Positions 9,824 through 22,504 of a stretch of DNA of 64,000 nt are shown one piece after another. Numbering within the stretch: the first letter of the stretch is position 1; each line of letters starts with the position of its first letter. The position numbers were made by a program, and so were the translations under genes. The notes under the pieces are model-generated. The model was given only the letters and a program-made list of their open reading frames with translations, was not told the origin of the DNA and made no database searches. The stretch is from Litsea cubeba (Eukaryota > Streptophyta > Magnoliopsida > Laurales > Lauraceae), in the NCBI GenBank assembly GCA_012931725.1, contig CM022946.1, positions 61,160,098 to 61,224,097 of the forward strand. The letters are read 5' to 3'.

Positions 9824-12625
9824 GAATCAAGAGCATGAGAAACAAAAGGGGTGAAGGAACATGTGAAATTCAAAATCTTCATAATTGGATAAAATATAAT
9901 TCTCCTTTGGAGATAAAGGAGACTAGTGCTATATCTGTTCTATAATGTCCCTGCATTAGTCTTGTTGTTGGGAGATGGGAGAGAAGTCTTCGCTGGCCCC
10001 TAGGCACATAACACAAACATTAACAATAATATTCTTCCTACTTTCAGGTAATTGATTTTACCAAGACCAAATGCCCAACAGATGGCAAGAACTCTACGAG
10101 GAGCTTCATTCTCCAAAAATAGTTATAACCAAGCAAAGACAACCACCACCACCACCAAAGCCTTATCCCATCTATCAGGGTCACGACTTTAGGAGTTCTA
10201 CTTTTCCTCTCAACATTGTTTATAGTGGTGTTCTATGTAAGTCCATAATCCATCATGTGTTTCCTCACTACTTCATTCAATAACTTTATTGTTCTCCCTG
10301 TTTCCCTAGTTCCTTGAACTTACAAACCTTCAATGCATTGCATAAGAGTTTTGCCTTCTATATAAATGCTCAAAGCCTCAAACCATCCCAATCGGCATTC
10401 TTTGGCCTTCACAAGAAGAATTCCTTTCATATGCCAAATGCCCGATGATTAAAAGAAAAAACACGTGACCTTTAAAAATGAATATCATATTTATATGATA
10501 TTTGACACCATTACCGCTCCTTATCCATCCAAATAACTGTAGACACAAATCGACAGAGCCACATTTACCTCCTTACTAGATTGTCTTTATTTGGTGTATT
10601 TATATACTAGAGTTCCAACTAACCAAATAAAATTTCTTATTTACCTTAGGGCCTATTTAGAAGTAGTAAGTATACAAAATGACAAGAGGAGAATCCCCAC
10701 TTGATGGAAAAATGAGGAGAGAACTAGGGGTCAAGAATTCCCTTGAAAGAATCGCCACTTCTCTAATTGGGATTCTCCACTGCATATGAGAAAGGGTGTT
10801 TTCTCCAACTCTCGTGTAGAGAAAATCTTTCCTTCAACTTTCCAAAATATTAGTTTAAGAGGAGACTTACTTACAAATATTATTTAAGAGAATAATTACC
10901 TTACTCCACACGGGCACATTTCATTTTTGTGGAATGACGCTACGATTTTTTGCACTGACCACTGTTCTGCAGTTTGGTACATCTCCCTCCATGTGGAAAG
11001 AGAAAAGGATTGAACTAATTATTCTCGAGTACACAAAACCATTCCCGATTGGGGGGGGGGGGGGGTTGGTTGGAATTGCTTTTCCACAACACAACAAAAA
11101 TTAGAAGTCTCACAAAATGAGAAATTACAATGCTGCACAATCATGTCCTAAAAGTAGAAACAAATGGGAGAAATGCATTTTACCAGATTTATAAAAAAAA
11201 ATCTCTCCTCCCTACCTCCTCCCAACTCCTTAACATCCAAAGGGGCCCTTACTAGTATTCAAGAGAATGTCCCCTTGAATAAATAAGTAAGCATCCCAAA
11301 CATTTTTTTTTTCTTTGTTTTTTTTTTCTATGGTAAGTTTCCCAAACAAAATTCAACCAAGTATGGCACCAAAAAAAAAAGATATCTAATTCTCCAAGTG
11401 GATAGCTTCTTTCCAAAATTCCCAGTCACCAGATTCCACAACACCTTCCTGGGTTGACTCCACAATGAAAAACCAAAGTGTGTCAACAGATGAATACCAA
11501 CATGAAAATCCAAATGGTGTCTCCGCATCATCCAGACCCCATAACTCACATTTTGTGTCAGTTGAACAATCGGGGCTTTCCTAATATGCAGTGATTGAAC
11601 CCATTATCCATTTTTATATTTAAACCAAATAGGCTGTGAAATAAGAGAAACATAATTTCTCTGCGATCTATCCTGATCTATGGAGCTCATTAAATCCAAC
11701 AAACCCAAGGAGAAAGGAAAAAAAAAAAACAGACATGGGGCAGAATGGTCAGGATCAGTATAGGCCTAAAATTTCCACCCACGATTCCTAATCGATCAAT
11801 TTAAGACATACCCAGAAGAACAAAACCCATTTATATGAGTATGATCAAAACTTATGTCAATAAGAATTTTTTCCGCCATTGGATTGACCATTTGATAAAA
11901 AAAAATTTAACACATTCTTATGGTATTCATTATCACATTTTTCATCAAGTGTCCAATCCCATGGTGGAAAAAACTTAATTGATGCATATTTTGACAATAC
12001 CCCATGCACCTGAAGGGCCCTTGTCTTTTAAAGGGTCCACTTTTGAGTTCCACTCTTTTCAACTCAAGATTTCTGTGGGTCAAAGCCTTTTAGAGGATCC
12101 GGATTCCTGACTCTTCATCTATTAGAATTTCCTTTTATAGATACAAGCTTTATCCAGATTTCAAGGAAACTTTTTTATCTGTTTCGATTGATATGTTTAA
12201 GGGCAACGAGATCCGGAGTATGGAGTCGCACAGCATCGATAACTGAATTCCATGTCTCGTTTTCTCCTTGGAAAATCGACCCCAGAGAATTCTTGAGCCA
12301 AACAGGCATGCTTTCCTTTTCTCTCCCACCTTCCCGATTCCTTCCACTTCTTAACAAGAAAGATAGAAAGTTTTAAGAAAACAAAAAATGAAAGCAGCTG
12401 TCTCGATCTGGACAGCCCAGTGAATGGGGTACCTGTAAAGTGGGCCGTAGATTGAGAATCATGCTGACCACATGATCCTAACTTAAGTACATGATCTTTG
12501 TTTGTGATGGTTCTGTTGATTTATAATTATTCAAGATTAAGGCACCACCACCATTGATTTTATCTGAAATAAGCAAGAATGTACTGGATTGAATGTTGAA
12601 TTGAGTTGTAGGGGGAAAAAATGGA
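9824..12625 (-). other. Centrin intron 1, no recognised gene
   Basis: AT-rich sequence with a G-run of about 16 at 11050-11065 and several A and T runs. The short open frames (for example 10071-10283 and 11328-11549) show no domain, splice context or codon pattern that I recognise. Confidence 0.6.
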
Positions 12626-12755
12626 ATTGCAGTTATCTAAGTACTGATAATAAAGGGTCTGGGTAGTCTGGGTTCCCTCTTGTAGTATGAATTGCAGTTA
12701 TCTAAGTACTCATAATAAAGGGATTGGGTAGTTTGGATTCCCTCTTGCAGTATGA
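12626..12755. repeat. 65-bp tandem duplication
   Basis: Two head-to-tail copies, 12626-12690 and 12691-12755. Each starts ATTGCAGTTATCTAAGTACT and ends GTATGA, with a few substitutions. A third copy starts but stops after ATTGC. It is inside centrin intron 1. Confidence 0.9.
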
Positions 12756-13590
12756 ATTGCTATAATTCAGCTTAAATTATGCTAATTTTTGTGCTGGATA
12801 AGGTACTACCATGGTGTTATTTGATCAAAGATGATCAATTTAGCCTACCCCAGATAGCAAAGCCAATCAAATGCATTTATTAAATGGGAAAAAAAGATCT
12901 ATCAAATGAAGGAGCTAGAAAAAGGCATACAACTTTTCTTATACTTTTTCAGAGGAAAAGATAACTGAATAATCATTAGGCAGAGGAGGGGATAGATATT
13001 GCTTAAACAGTTGAAACAATTACAGAGCTAGAAAACCAGAAACATCCCCGAGCAGCCCCTAACCAATCGAACCCTTTCACCCTTTTCATGCCTCACATAA
13101 ACCCTACCCGACGTCAATCCCATCCATCCAAAATACCACATTGACATCGCCAAATCCCTTTCCCTGCCCTACCCGACCGACCTCACCGGAAACCAGTCCC
13201 ACCGTTTTCCGAAACCCATCACATAACCCCACTGCCATAACCATCTATACATCTCAGTTCCCACACCACATCAACCAAACCACTCCAAAATACCCAACCA
13301 ATTTTCCCAAATCCGAGCACCGCTCCAAACCCCCAAAATTCCCCAAATCCCAAAGAAGCTCTCGCTTCATTCTCATAATTAAAGATAAAAGCAGCAAGCA
13401 AACAACCAATCACAACGCAAGATCTCAAGTCTCTAAAATCAAAACCCAACGGAAATGAAATGGATCTATTCACGAGCGAACGAATCTCAAAACCAACTAA
13501 ATAACAAGACATCATTCAGGAAATGAGATCGAGTTATATGAACAAAATCAAAATCGAGAAATGAAATCAGCAAAGAAAATCGATACTGAC
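12756..13590 (-). other. 5' part of centrin intron 1
   Basis: C-rich on the + strand between about 13050 and 13350, otherwise plain. The donor at its upstream end reads TCG|GTCAGT on the minus strand, somewhat away from the consensus. No other gene is seen. Confidence 0.5.
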
Positions 13591-13596
13591 CGACAT
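13591..13596 (-). CDS. CEN: Candidate first coding exon of centrin
   Basis: The minus strand reads ATG TCG followed by GTCAGT. Spliced in phase 0 to exon 2 (GCA AGC CTA...) it gives an N-terminus MSAS..., the usual style and length for plant centrins. The sequence upstream (13597 to about 13740) looks like a leader. It is the best ATG I found, but the exon has only two codons and the donor is not ideal. If right, the intron is 11.7 kb, of which 7.7 kb is the retrotransposon. Confidence 0.55.
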
Positions 13597-13960
13597 TGAA
13601 GATCAATTACACTAGAGAGATTGAAGATCGGTCGGAGATTCGCTGGAGAAGAAGCTCCTGAAACCGAGAATCGATCGAAACCCTAAAAAGCAGCGTCAAC
13701 GAAACGAGAGGAGAGAGCGTCCTTCTTCGTCTCTTATTCTACCCGGAGATTCCAATAACGAAAAAATGGCTATGTATGTACGTGTGTTTGTGTATTACAT
13801 TATATGTGATACTATATACAATGCATATTAAAGGATTTAACCGGAAAAAAACGCTTAATCTGGACGTGTTACACGCAATCAAATACTTAAAATACTTTAA
13901 TAAGTAGGGCACCAATTAAAGAAATTAAGCCCAATTTTTCTCTCTTTTTTTTACCTTTTT
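13597..13960 (-). promoter_or_regulatory. Probable centrin 5' leader and promoter
   Basis: The minus strand shows an AG/CT-rich leader-like stretch to about 13740. Further upstream, near 13805-13815, is a TATATAG box-like sequence, about 215 bp before the candidate ATG. The MULE end begins right behind it at about 13965, so the upstream promoter may be short or shared with transposon DNA. This is inference from position only. Confidence 0.35.
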
Positions 13961-13968
13961 GGCACATT

Positions 13969-14017
13969 GTCGGTGTCAACCTTATTTATACTTGAATAAG
14001 GTCGGCGATGATGTTGT
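13969..14017. repeat. Palindrome-like repeat at MULE left end
   Basis: GTCGGTGTCAACCTTA, a short spacer, then TAAGGTCGGCGATGATG. It resembles the three units at 22231-22495 and supports pairing of the two ends of one element. Confidence 0.6.
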
Positions 14018-14564
14018 CTGCGAAGCCTATATAATCCGATTCGAGCTTTATTCTTTCCACTTCTCCAAAATCGCAAAAAGGTCATTTCCTTCAGTATTGT
14101 ATAGCCACGAAACATGACTATTATGCTTTTCCACCATTGATGTCACCATTAATTTTCTATCGATCTCCTGTTGCTATTGTCAAAGTCTACAGAAAGGAGG
14201 TAATGAAAATCAACTTCTCTTCACAAGATAGAGCCCTATAAATGTTTTTCCTCTTTCTATTGACAACGTATAATACATATGCTATCATTTAATGCATGGA
14301 TACATGTTCTCATTCACTGTATGCTGTTTATTGTCTTTTTCATTGAATATGGTATATTTTGCACATGAGCCCTATTTACTGTTTTGCACTCTTCAATGTA
14401 ATACATAATACTACATTGACTTAAATGTCAACAACCAAAGTACTTTATACATAATTAGTTTCTAATAAGGAGGAAAACGTTCACAAAATTAATCTACAGA
14501 CCATTCATTATTGCTTGAGAAGGATGGTCTAATTAATTTATGTTTTTTATGATGTTCTAATAGC

Positions 14565-15548
14565 ATGTCAGACATTGAGCACCTAATAATCCTTTACTAT
14601 GACGGTGAGTTTGAATTTGATTTCAATCGTCCTGAATACAAGGGTGGAAGGCAGAAGTTGAGATATCTTTCAAGCAAGGTCACGTTGAATGAGCTGTCCA
14701 AAATTGCTTTGGAAGCATCGAGTTGGGCAACAACTTTTGATGAGATAACTCTAAAGTCTCTTCTACACAATGGCAGTTTTTTTTTCGTTGATAGATATCG
14801 ACGATGACAATGATATCAATGGTATGTTAAAATCGTCAAGAGGCGAAGCAAAAGGGATATTATTATTCGTTTCAAGAAGGCAATGCGATGAAGACACTTT
14901 CCAACATAGTCGTGGCAATAGATATGTTGTGAAGTTAAAACTATATTGAAATATTTTCACCCTGGATCGAAAGTAATTTTTTTTCTCATAACTCTATATT
15001 GCAGGTTTGTACAGGATGAAAGAAACGAGATCATTCGAGACGCTCCGAGCACTACACTGCCTGATAATAAATTAAAGGGCGTGCTGCCATCGTCACCTCC
15101 ACCTTTTAAAGAATATCCCACGGTCGATATAGAGGAGGATCACGATATCAAGTTCCCAACAACATTGTCTTATTTTGCAGACGATGATGAGTTCATGTTC
15201 GAAGAAATCAATGTAGAAATGCTTCATGTGAATGGAAGCGAAAGTGTGCACAGCTTCATAGGTGCTCCTATAATGAATGTGGATGGGAATGGTAGTTCAG
15301 CAGCTGCCGAACTAATTAAATCAGGTGTTAAAATATGTACTATAAGCAGAAATGATGAAGGCAGCTTTTCAAAAGCTCCCCTCGTGGACACGATGGTCCC
15401 TGATAGTGCCGTGCCCGAAGAAGGGACCTGTTCAGGTAGGGAGATCTGGCTAGGTATGGAGTTTCCTGATCGTGAAGCTTTTAGAAGAGCTATAGCAAAG
15501 TACACAATATACAACAACTTCACCTTGAAACATGAGAGAACTAACATG
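14565..15548 (+). pseudogene. MULE transposase, N-terminal half
   Basis: The ATG at 14565 opens a MuDR N-terminal domain (YYDGEFEF ... YKGGRQKLRYLSSKVTL). The frame is lost near 14790 just before an Asp/Asn-rich stretch. A probable intron follows (GTATGTT near 14822 to TTGCAG at 15004). The next exon runs in an open frame through an acidic linker to the start of the transposase DNA-binding region (GREIWLGMEFPDREAFRRAI, KYTIYNNFTLKHERTNM). There the LINE has inserted, and the open frame continues by chance into LINE sequence to 15749. It would catalyse cut-and-paste transposition in the nucleus; this copy is dead. Confidence 0.75.
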
Positions 15549-18500
15549 TGCCATGGGCTTATTTCATGCGCCATGGACGAAGGCAAGAGAACAGCGGAAG
15601 AAGAAGAAATAGAAGAGATGGGACACCATAGTCGCCGCTATAGCTTTCAAATGCAGGCAAGTGAGCCGGAAGAAGAGCTCCTTTCAAATACAGACTCGTC
15701 GGGTAGTTTGGGAAGTTTCCTCGATGAAGAAGGTGGAAACAGAACATGAGAGAAGAAGAGGGTCTGGGACGAAATCGTTAAGTGCTCGCAGGAGGGGGAG
15801 AGAGAAGGCAGAATGGCTGCGATGATGAGATCTATCTGTGGGACAGGGACAGGGACAGCTAAGGGAGTCACTGACGATGGGGAGATTGGCGAAGGGAAGG
15901 ACGACAGGCTCCGATTCACTTCAGAGGTTCGGGAAAGGAGAGAGGATAAAGAAGAAGACACCTAGCCAGAAGAGGCGAGTCAGAGGGGTGGAGCTCCGTC
16001 CATAAGAGGTGAGAAGGTGGGGCCCCTGCGAAGTGGGGCTCCAAATCAGCTCTGCCTCTAGGTCGATGTCCAAAGCTGCTGCTAAACAACAATATCAGGC
16101 AAGAAGATTGGACGTACACCTCCAATACAGATTTAGGGCTTGCCGACGGGATAGACCCAGGTATGTTTTGTAAAGAAGGGGTGATAGGGAAAGGGGTGCA
16201 ATTCTACAGTATGGATGGTAGCTCCTCAGGGGAATCTAAGGTTGGTGAATTGTAGTGGTCGCCGTAGAAGGTCATTCACTGTGCAAAGGCAGTCGGAGTT
16301 ACAGTGGAGGATTCAAATGCTGGGTGGAATCCTTTGGTGGAGTTTGTGCAGAGACGGGAGAGACTTAACCAAGAAGAGAAAAGGGGCAGGAAGTCCAAAA
16401 GGAAAGGGGTTAGAGAGCTAAACAGTTTAAGCTGCTCTATTAATTATGATAAATCCAAGTCAAAGGAATATAAGAGGAAGAGTCTAGGGACGAAGGAGGG
16501 GAGGACTCAGGGGGCTTTCCATAGTTCTAAATGAAAGTTATATCATGGAATGTCCGTGGTTTGGGGGGAGTTTCTCGTAGAATGGTGGTGAAAGAGATGG
16601 TAAGGAGTCAGAAAGCTCAGATTGTCATTTTGCAAGAATCTAAGTTGAAGGAGGTCCCTGAAAGGGTTGTCAGAGAGATCTGGGGAATGAGGAATGTTCA
16701 GTGGATGGCTGTTAATGCAGTGGGAGCTGCTGGTGGGTTATTGACTATATGGGATACTCATTCAGTGTTAGTGGTAAACAGCTGGAAGGATGTCTCCTCC
16801 CTTCAGTTTTGGTGGAGGACTTAATGAACCATGCGAAGTGGCTTCTCACATCATTGTATGGCCCAAATAATAGCCAGAGGAGGGATGATTTTTGGAAAGA
16901 ATTGGATATGATTCGGGGGAGATGGAATGGTGCATGGTGCATCGGTGGGGACTAGAATATAATTAGGTTCCCAAGCGAAAAATTGGGCAGAAGTACACTC
17001 ACAGCAGAAATGAGGCGTTTCTCTAATTGGATTAACTCATAATCTGGTGGATTTGCATCTTGGAGGAGCCTCATTTACATGGTCCAATCATTAGAGTAGT
17101 CTTGCCATGTCTAAGTTGGACAGATTTTTGGTATCTACTGAATGGTTGGAAATCTACCCAGAAGTAATCAGGTTGCCTTACCTAAACCTGTGTCAGATCA
17201 CTGCCCAATTTTGATTGACTTGGAATGCGAAAGGTGGGGACCGTCACCCTTTCGATTTGAGTTAATGTGGCTGGAGGAAGAATAATTTCCTAGCATGATC
17301 CAGAAGTGGTGGGAGGAGATCAAAGTGGAAGGTTGGGCGGGGTACAGGTTGTCTACAAAATTGAAGATGCTCAAAATCAAAATGAAGGAGTGGGCTAAGA
17401 AGCATGTTGGGGATGTGAGGACCCAAAAATCAAAGATCCTAGCAGATCTTCATGCTCTAGATAGGAAGGAGACTGACTGGTTGACATCGGAAGATGAAAA
17501 GAGAAGGATAGATTTAAAAGAAGAGTTTCTCAGAAGGCTTAGAGTGGAGGAGATAAGGTAGAGACAAAGATCGAGATGCACTTGGTTAAAAGAGGGGGAT
17601 AAAAACACTAAGTTTTTTCATGGAATAGCATCTTCAAGAAAAATGGTAAACATGATTTCATGCATTATGGATGGGGAGATAAGGCTAGAGAAGAAAGAGG
17701 AGATAATCTCTCACATCAAAGATTATTTTTGCTCTCTTTATGCTGTAGAAGGCTGGGAGAGACCATCTCTTGGCAATCTAGCCTTTGATGTCATTGGAGA
17801 GTAGGAGGCTCTGTTTTTAGAGAGGAAGTTTGATGAGGGGGAAGTCCGTCAAGCGGTCTTTGATCTAAAAGGTGACAAGGCCCCGGGCCCTGATGGGTTT
17901 CCGTTAGCCTTCTTCTAACGATTCTGGAGTATGTTGAAGAATGATATTATGGATTTTATGGAGGAATTCTACCAGCGCGGTAAGTTGTCCAAAGGTATGG
18001 GGGCCTCTTTTATCACGCTAATCTCGAAGAAGATAGGAGACCTTGGCATTAAGGATTACAGGCCCATTAGTCTTCTTGGTAGCCTCTAGAAAATCCTTTT
18101 CAAAGTCCTAGCAGGGAGAATTCAAAAGGTTCTTATGAAGATTATATCCATCGAGCAAGGGGCTTTTGTTAAGGGAAGGCAAATTTTAGATGATATCCTG
18201 GTGGCAAATGAGTGTGTTCACTCTAGGCTCATGGAGAGGCTTCCGGGGATTATTTGCAAGTTAGACTTGGTGAAGGCCTATGATAGGGTGGATTGAAAGT
18301 TTCTTCAATACATGTTATCAAGAATGGGGTTTGGGGAAAAGTGGAGGATGTGGATCCGAGAGTGTGTCTCATCAGCTTGGTTCTCGATTTTGGTGAATGG
18401 TTATCCGAAGGGATACTTTCCTGCAGAAAGGGGGCTAAGGCAAGGGGATCATCTATCCCCTTTCCTCTTCCTAATAGTGGCAGAAGCGATGGAAAGAATG

Positions 18501-20305
18501 GTTACAGAGGTAGTCAGTGCAAGCTTATTTGAAGGATTCAAAGTGGCCAGAAACACCCCTGCTATCGGCCATTTACAATTTACTGATGATACTCTCTTAT
18601 TTTGTAGAGCTGAAAAGGACCATGTTAAAAATGTCAAAGCTACTATCCTATGTTTTGAAGCAGTATTAGGCCTGGAAGTCAACTTCTTCAAGAGTGAGTT
18701 GATCGGACTAAGAACGGAGCAACCGTTGCTTCTTAAGTTCTCAGAAATAATGGGGTGTAAGCTTGGGAGCTGCCAGCCTTGTACTTAGGGATGCCATTGT
18801 GCTCAGATCGGGTAATGACATGTATGTGGAACTCGGTTGTGGAAAGGGTTGAGAGGAAGTTGTCGACATGGAAAACAAATTACTTATCTATCGGAGGATG
18901 GGTCACACTAATCAAATCGATTTTATCCAACCTGCTAGTCTATTACTTTTCCATCTTCAAGCGCCCGGCATCAATTATAAAGAGACTAGACAGGCTATAG
19001 AGAGAATTCTTATGGAATGGAACTGGTGCTCAGAAGAAGTTTTACTTGGTAGATTGGGCTTCCATATGTAAACCCAAGGAAGCAGGAGGCCTGGGAATTA
19101 GGCCTCTTATGCAGATGAACCAAGCCCTTTTGGACAAATGGTTGTGGAGGATAGGAGATGGATCAGAAGGGTTCTGGAGGAAGGTTCTTGAATAGAAATA
19201 TAAACTTCCAAGACATGGGTGGGATGTCCAGGAAGCTCCAAGGAAGTCATCTGCAATATGGAAAGGAATCCTCTCGGTTAAAAGGCTTTTCTTGGAGTAC
19301 ATTAGATATCAAACCGGATCGGGGGAGAGGATTCTCTTTTGGAAAGACAGGTGGATTGGAGACAAGTTTCTGAATGTTCAATTCCCATTCATGTGTGTGC
19401 AGGACAAGGAAGTAACAGTCATCTCTTATTTGAATACAAGTGGAGACTAGTTGGTGTGGTGCCCGACTTTCAGAAAAACCTAAAGGAGAATGAGGAATCC
19501 CAATTCATTTCATTCCTTAACTTCCTGAACAATGTACATATTCAAGGTAGAGGGGAAGATGTTAGGGTGTTGGAAGCCTCAAAGAATGGATCTTTTTCAG
19601 TCGCCTCCTTCTTCAAGTCAATCCTTAATATTTCAGGGGAGAGGAGTGCTTTGAGCAGCATTTGGAATTGGAAGGATCCCCCAAGGGTGCTAGTCTTCGG
19701 GTGGTTGGCTCTTAGGATCAGGATTCCTACTATGGATCTCTTAAGGAGGAGAGGGATGACTAATGTTAATGGCTGCCCTATGTGCTTGAGTCATGAGGAG
19801 TCCGTGAACCACCTTATGCTGACTTGCAGATCAGCTCAGTTTATTTGGATGTCTGTGGTGGGTTCGTTTGACTATTGTTAGGCCCTCCCTAATTCTCTTA
19901 TCGAGCTCTTTCAAGCTTAGAAGACCTTTATATGGGATTCTAGAGGAAAGGTGATGTGGGCGTAATCTCTTCTGTCGGTGATTTGGACAATCTGGAAGGA
20001 AAGGAATTCAAGATGTTTTGAAGGGACAGCTTCTAGCGAAAGCATTTTGGTGGAGAAGTCAAAGTTTCTTGTAGCTCTTTGGGTGTCCATTAACCCATCT
20101 TTTAGAGGATACTCCTTCCAACAAATAGTGTATCACTGGAAAGAGCTGGCTTTCTCTAACGCGGGGCCTTAGTTTGTTATTTCTTTTTGTGTTGTCTATC
20201 CTGTGTTTTCCTACTTCTAGTCTTTTGCTGTCGGTACTTATCTTTTGTGCTGTTTGCTCTTTTTCAATGAAAGTAACCATTTCAAAAAAAAAAAAAAAAA
20301 AAAAC
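15549..20305 (+). mobile_element. L1-type LINE inserted in the MULE transposase
   Basis: 4757 bp with a poly(A) tail of 21 A (20284-20304). The target duplication is GAGAGAACTAACATG at 15534-15548 and GAGAGGACTAACATG at 20306-20320, 14 of 15 matching. ORF2 domains occur in L1 order. Only about 1 kb lies before ORF2 and I recognise no zinc-knuckle ORF1 in it, so ORF1 is lost or shortened. Many stops show the copy is old. Confidence 0.9.
16531..20172 (+). pseudogene. LINE ORF2: endonuclease, RT and zf-RVT
   Basis: It starts MKVISWNVRGLGG, an APE-type endonuclease N-terminus. The endonuclease end shows VSDHCPILIDLE near 17190-17225. RT blocks follow: DKAPGPDGFPLAFF near 17875, IKDYRPISLLGS near 18050, LDLVKAYDRVD near 18265 and the catalytic FTDDTLLF near 18580 (usually FADD). 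A cysteine/histidine zf-RVT domain (CPMCLSHEESVNHLMLTC) lies near 19770-19830. In-frame stops and shifts occur throughout, for example where the Trp after AYDRVD has become TGA. Known role: nicks DNA and reverse-transcribes its RNA. This copy cannot work. Confidence 0.9.
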
Positions 20306-21908
20306 GAGAGGACTAACATGAAGATGGTCACAGTGAGTTGTAAAGGAGTTGATTGTCCCTGGCGTATACATGCCTCCATGGTATATTCTGGTCCACACTT
20401 CAGAGTTTGAAAGTATAGGGACAAACATTGTTGCTCTAAACCACTTATAGGAACTGCACATCCGCAAGCAACCGCGAAACTAGTAGCGGAGTTCATTGAA
20501 AAAAATGTGCGATGCAATGACAATCTTAGGCCCAAGGAGATCATCAATGAATGTTAGATTGAGTTTGAGACCCGCATTACATACAGGAGAGCCCATATGG
20601 CAAAGGAGCTTGTACTGTGCAAAGTGCGTGGATCGTATGAGTCTTTTATGATATTGCTGCTCTATTGCAACGAGCTTCATAGAAAAACCCCGATTCGTAC
20701 ACTGCATTGGACATCAAGGAGGATGACCGATTTAGACACTTCTTTTGGTCCTTTGGTCTATGCTTAAGGTCATTCCAAACCTCTCTAAGGCCATTGATAG
20801 TGGTAGATGGATCACACCTTCGTGGCAAATATCCAGGAGTGCTAATGGTGGCTGTAACATATGATGCAAATCATCAACTGTTCCCAATTGCATTTGCCTT
20901 TGCTGAAGTAGAGCGGCGTGATAGTTGAGAGTGGTTTCTTGCACACTTGTCCTTGTCGTTGGGTGAGCCAAAAAATCTTATAATTGTATCTGACCGTCAA
21001 AAAGGTTTGATTCTGACGGTACAAGCCATGATATAAGTGCAAAGCATTATTTTTGTTATCATCATATAGCGGAAAACATAAAGGCGGCTTTCAACGACCA
21101 CGGCATTATAAGAAAGTTTTGGAGCGCCGCGAGGGCATACCGACCTTGTGAGTACGATGCTTGCATGGACCATATAAAAAGTGTAGATGAACGTGCATAT
21201 AATTATATCCATGCGATCGGCTCTCAATTCTGGGCAACGGCATTTGCTCATAGATCCAGGTATGACATGCTTATCAGCAATGCTGCAGAGTGTACAAATA
21301 GTCTCCTAAAAGACACCTGAGTGCTCCTAATTACGTCTCAAGTGGAAGAGATACGTGCAAAACTCATGGAGTTCTTTTAGAGACGGTAAACTCAAATACA
21401 GTGCATCACTTCACTACTAACTCCGTACGCAGAGAAGTACCTAGCCACAGAGATGGAAGAATCGCGAAGGCTGATGGTACGGGTAGCGGCATCGAATGAA
21501 TATCAAGTGCAATCTTCAGAGTATGTTGATGTAGTTAATCTAGATCGCAGGTCATGCTCGTGCCGCAAATGAGACGTGATTGAGATCCCATGTTGTCATG
21601 TTGTTGCCACCATGGAAGTGCGGAATATGAATCCATATGAGCATTGCAAGCACTGGTACCTCACAAGCACGTACCAGAAGACGTACAGTGATGTCATTCA
21701 TGCCACCCATGATAGAAAGCAATGAGAACAGCATTTAATCACCGGGATAGTCCTCCCACCATTGGCTAGCAAGCATCCGGGTCGACCAAAGAAGAACAAG
21801 ATCCGAGTTGAAAATCGACATCACAAGCGAAGTGTGGTAACTTGTTCGCACTATAAAGAGAGGGGTCACAACCGTGGGAGCTGCAAAAATACGCCAGTTC
21901 AACAATGA
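20306..21908 (+). pseudogene. MULE transposase, C-terminal half
   Basis: It resumes at the duplicated target (ERTNM) with a zinc-finger-like VSCKGVDCPWRIHAS. The DDE core is readable in pieces: LIVVDGSHLRGKYPGVLMVA near 20798 with the first Asp, and IIVSDRQKG near 20985 with the second. A SWIM zinc finger (CSCRK...IPCCHVV) lies near 21555-21610. At the C-terminus is an AT-hook-like HPGRPKKNK and a decayed zinc knuckle (CSHYKERGHNRGSC; its second Cys is now Tyr). It ends at TGA 21906-21908. Several stops and shifts make it inactive. Confidence 0.85.
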
Positions 21909-22230
21909 CGTTGATGGATTTTGTGTTTTGGGCCGTTCATGTAATATCTTTTGTTTTGGGTATGTTTTTGGAGAGTTTTTTTTGTATGTATGTTTATGGG
22001 AAGTATATTAAAATGGCTGTGATGGTTTTTGCTGCATTTTTGGATATTTGTGTATAAATTATCATTTCTTTTGAAAACATGTATTGCATTTTTGGATGTT
22101 TTTGTATAAATTATCATTTCTTTTGAAAAGAGTTGTGGAACCCAATATTTTATTGTGAAAGATGATGTAATGCATGTACGTAATGTAAAGATTCTTCATG
22201 GAATTTAGACATGATATACGTGGACAGCTC
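21909..22230. other. MULE 3' untranslated stretch
   Basis: AT-rich, with a short internal duplication: GCATTTTTGGAT...GTATAAATTATCATTTC occurs near 22031 and again near 22086. No gene is seen. Confidence 0.6.
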
Positions 22231-22495
22231 ATTACAGGGTCGGTGATGAACTTATCTTCGTAAAATAAGGTCACCACCGACCCATACTTCCGTTTTTTCA
22301 TAAAAGTTGTGTAACTTTTCTATGCGACAGCGTCGATGATGACCTTAGCTTTGTAAAATAAGGTCACCACCAACGCAGACTTCCTTTTTTTTTACAAAAG
22401 TTGTAACTTTTCCAAGCAGATTTTGGGTAATATGCTAATACAGCGTCGGTGATGACCTTAGGTTTGTGAAATAAGGTCACCAGCGACGCAGAAAT
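22231..22495. repeat. Three tandem palindromic units at MULE right end
   Basis: Units start near 22239, 22332 and 22445. Each holds GTCGGTGATGACCTTA (with variants), a loop of about 12 bases, and AAATAAGGTCACCACCGAC, giving arms of about 16 bases with few mismatches. The first two units are followed by a T-rich piece ending near AAAAGTTG. Such arrays occur in subterminal regions of DNA transposons. Confidence 0.8.
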
Positions 22496-22504
22496 CCTTT
22501 ATTT

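Noticed and set aside
11328..11549. 73-codon minus-strand frame in centrin intron 1
   Set aside because: Faintly reminiscent of LINE text but too short and without any conserved motif to support it.
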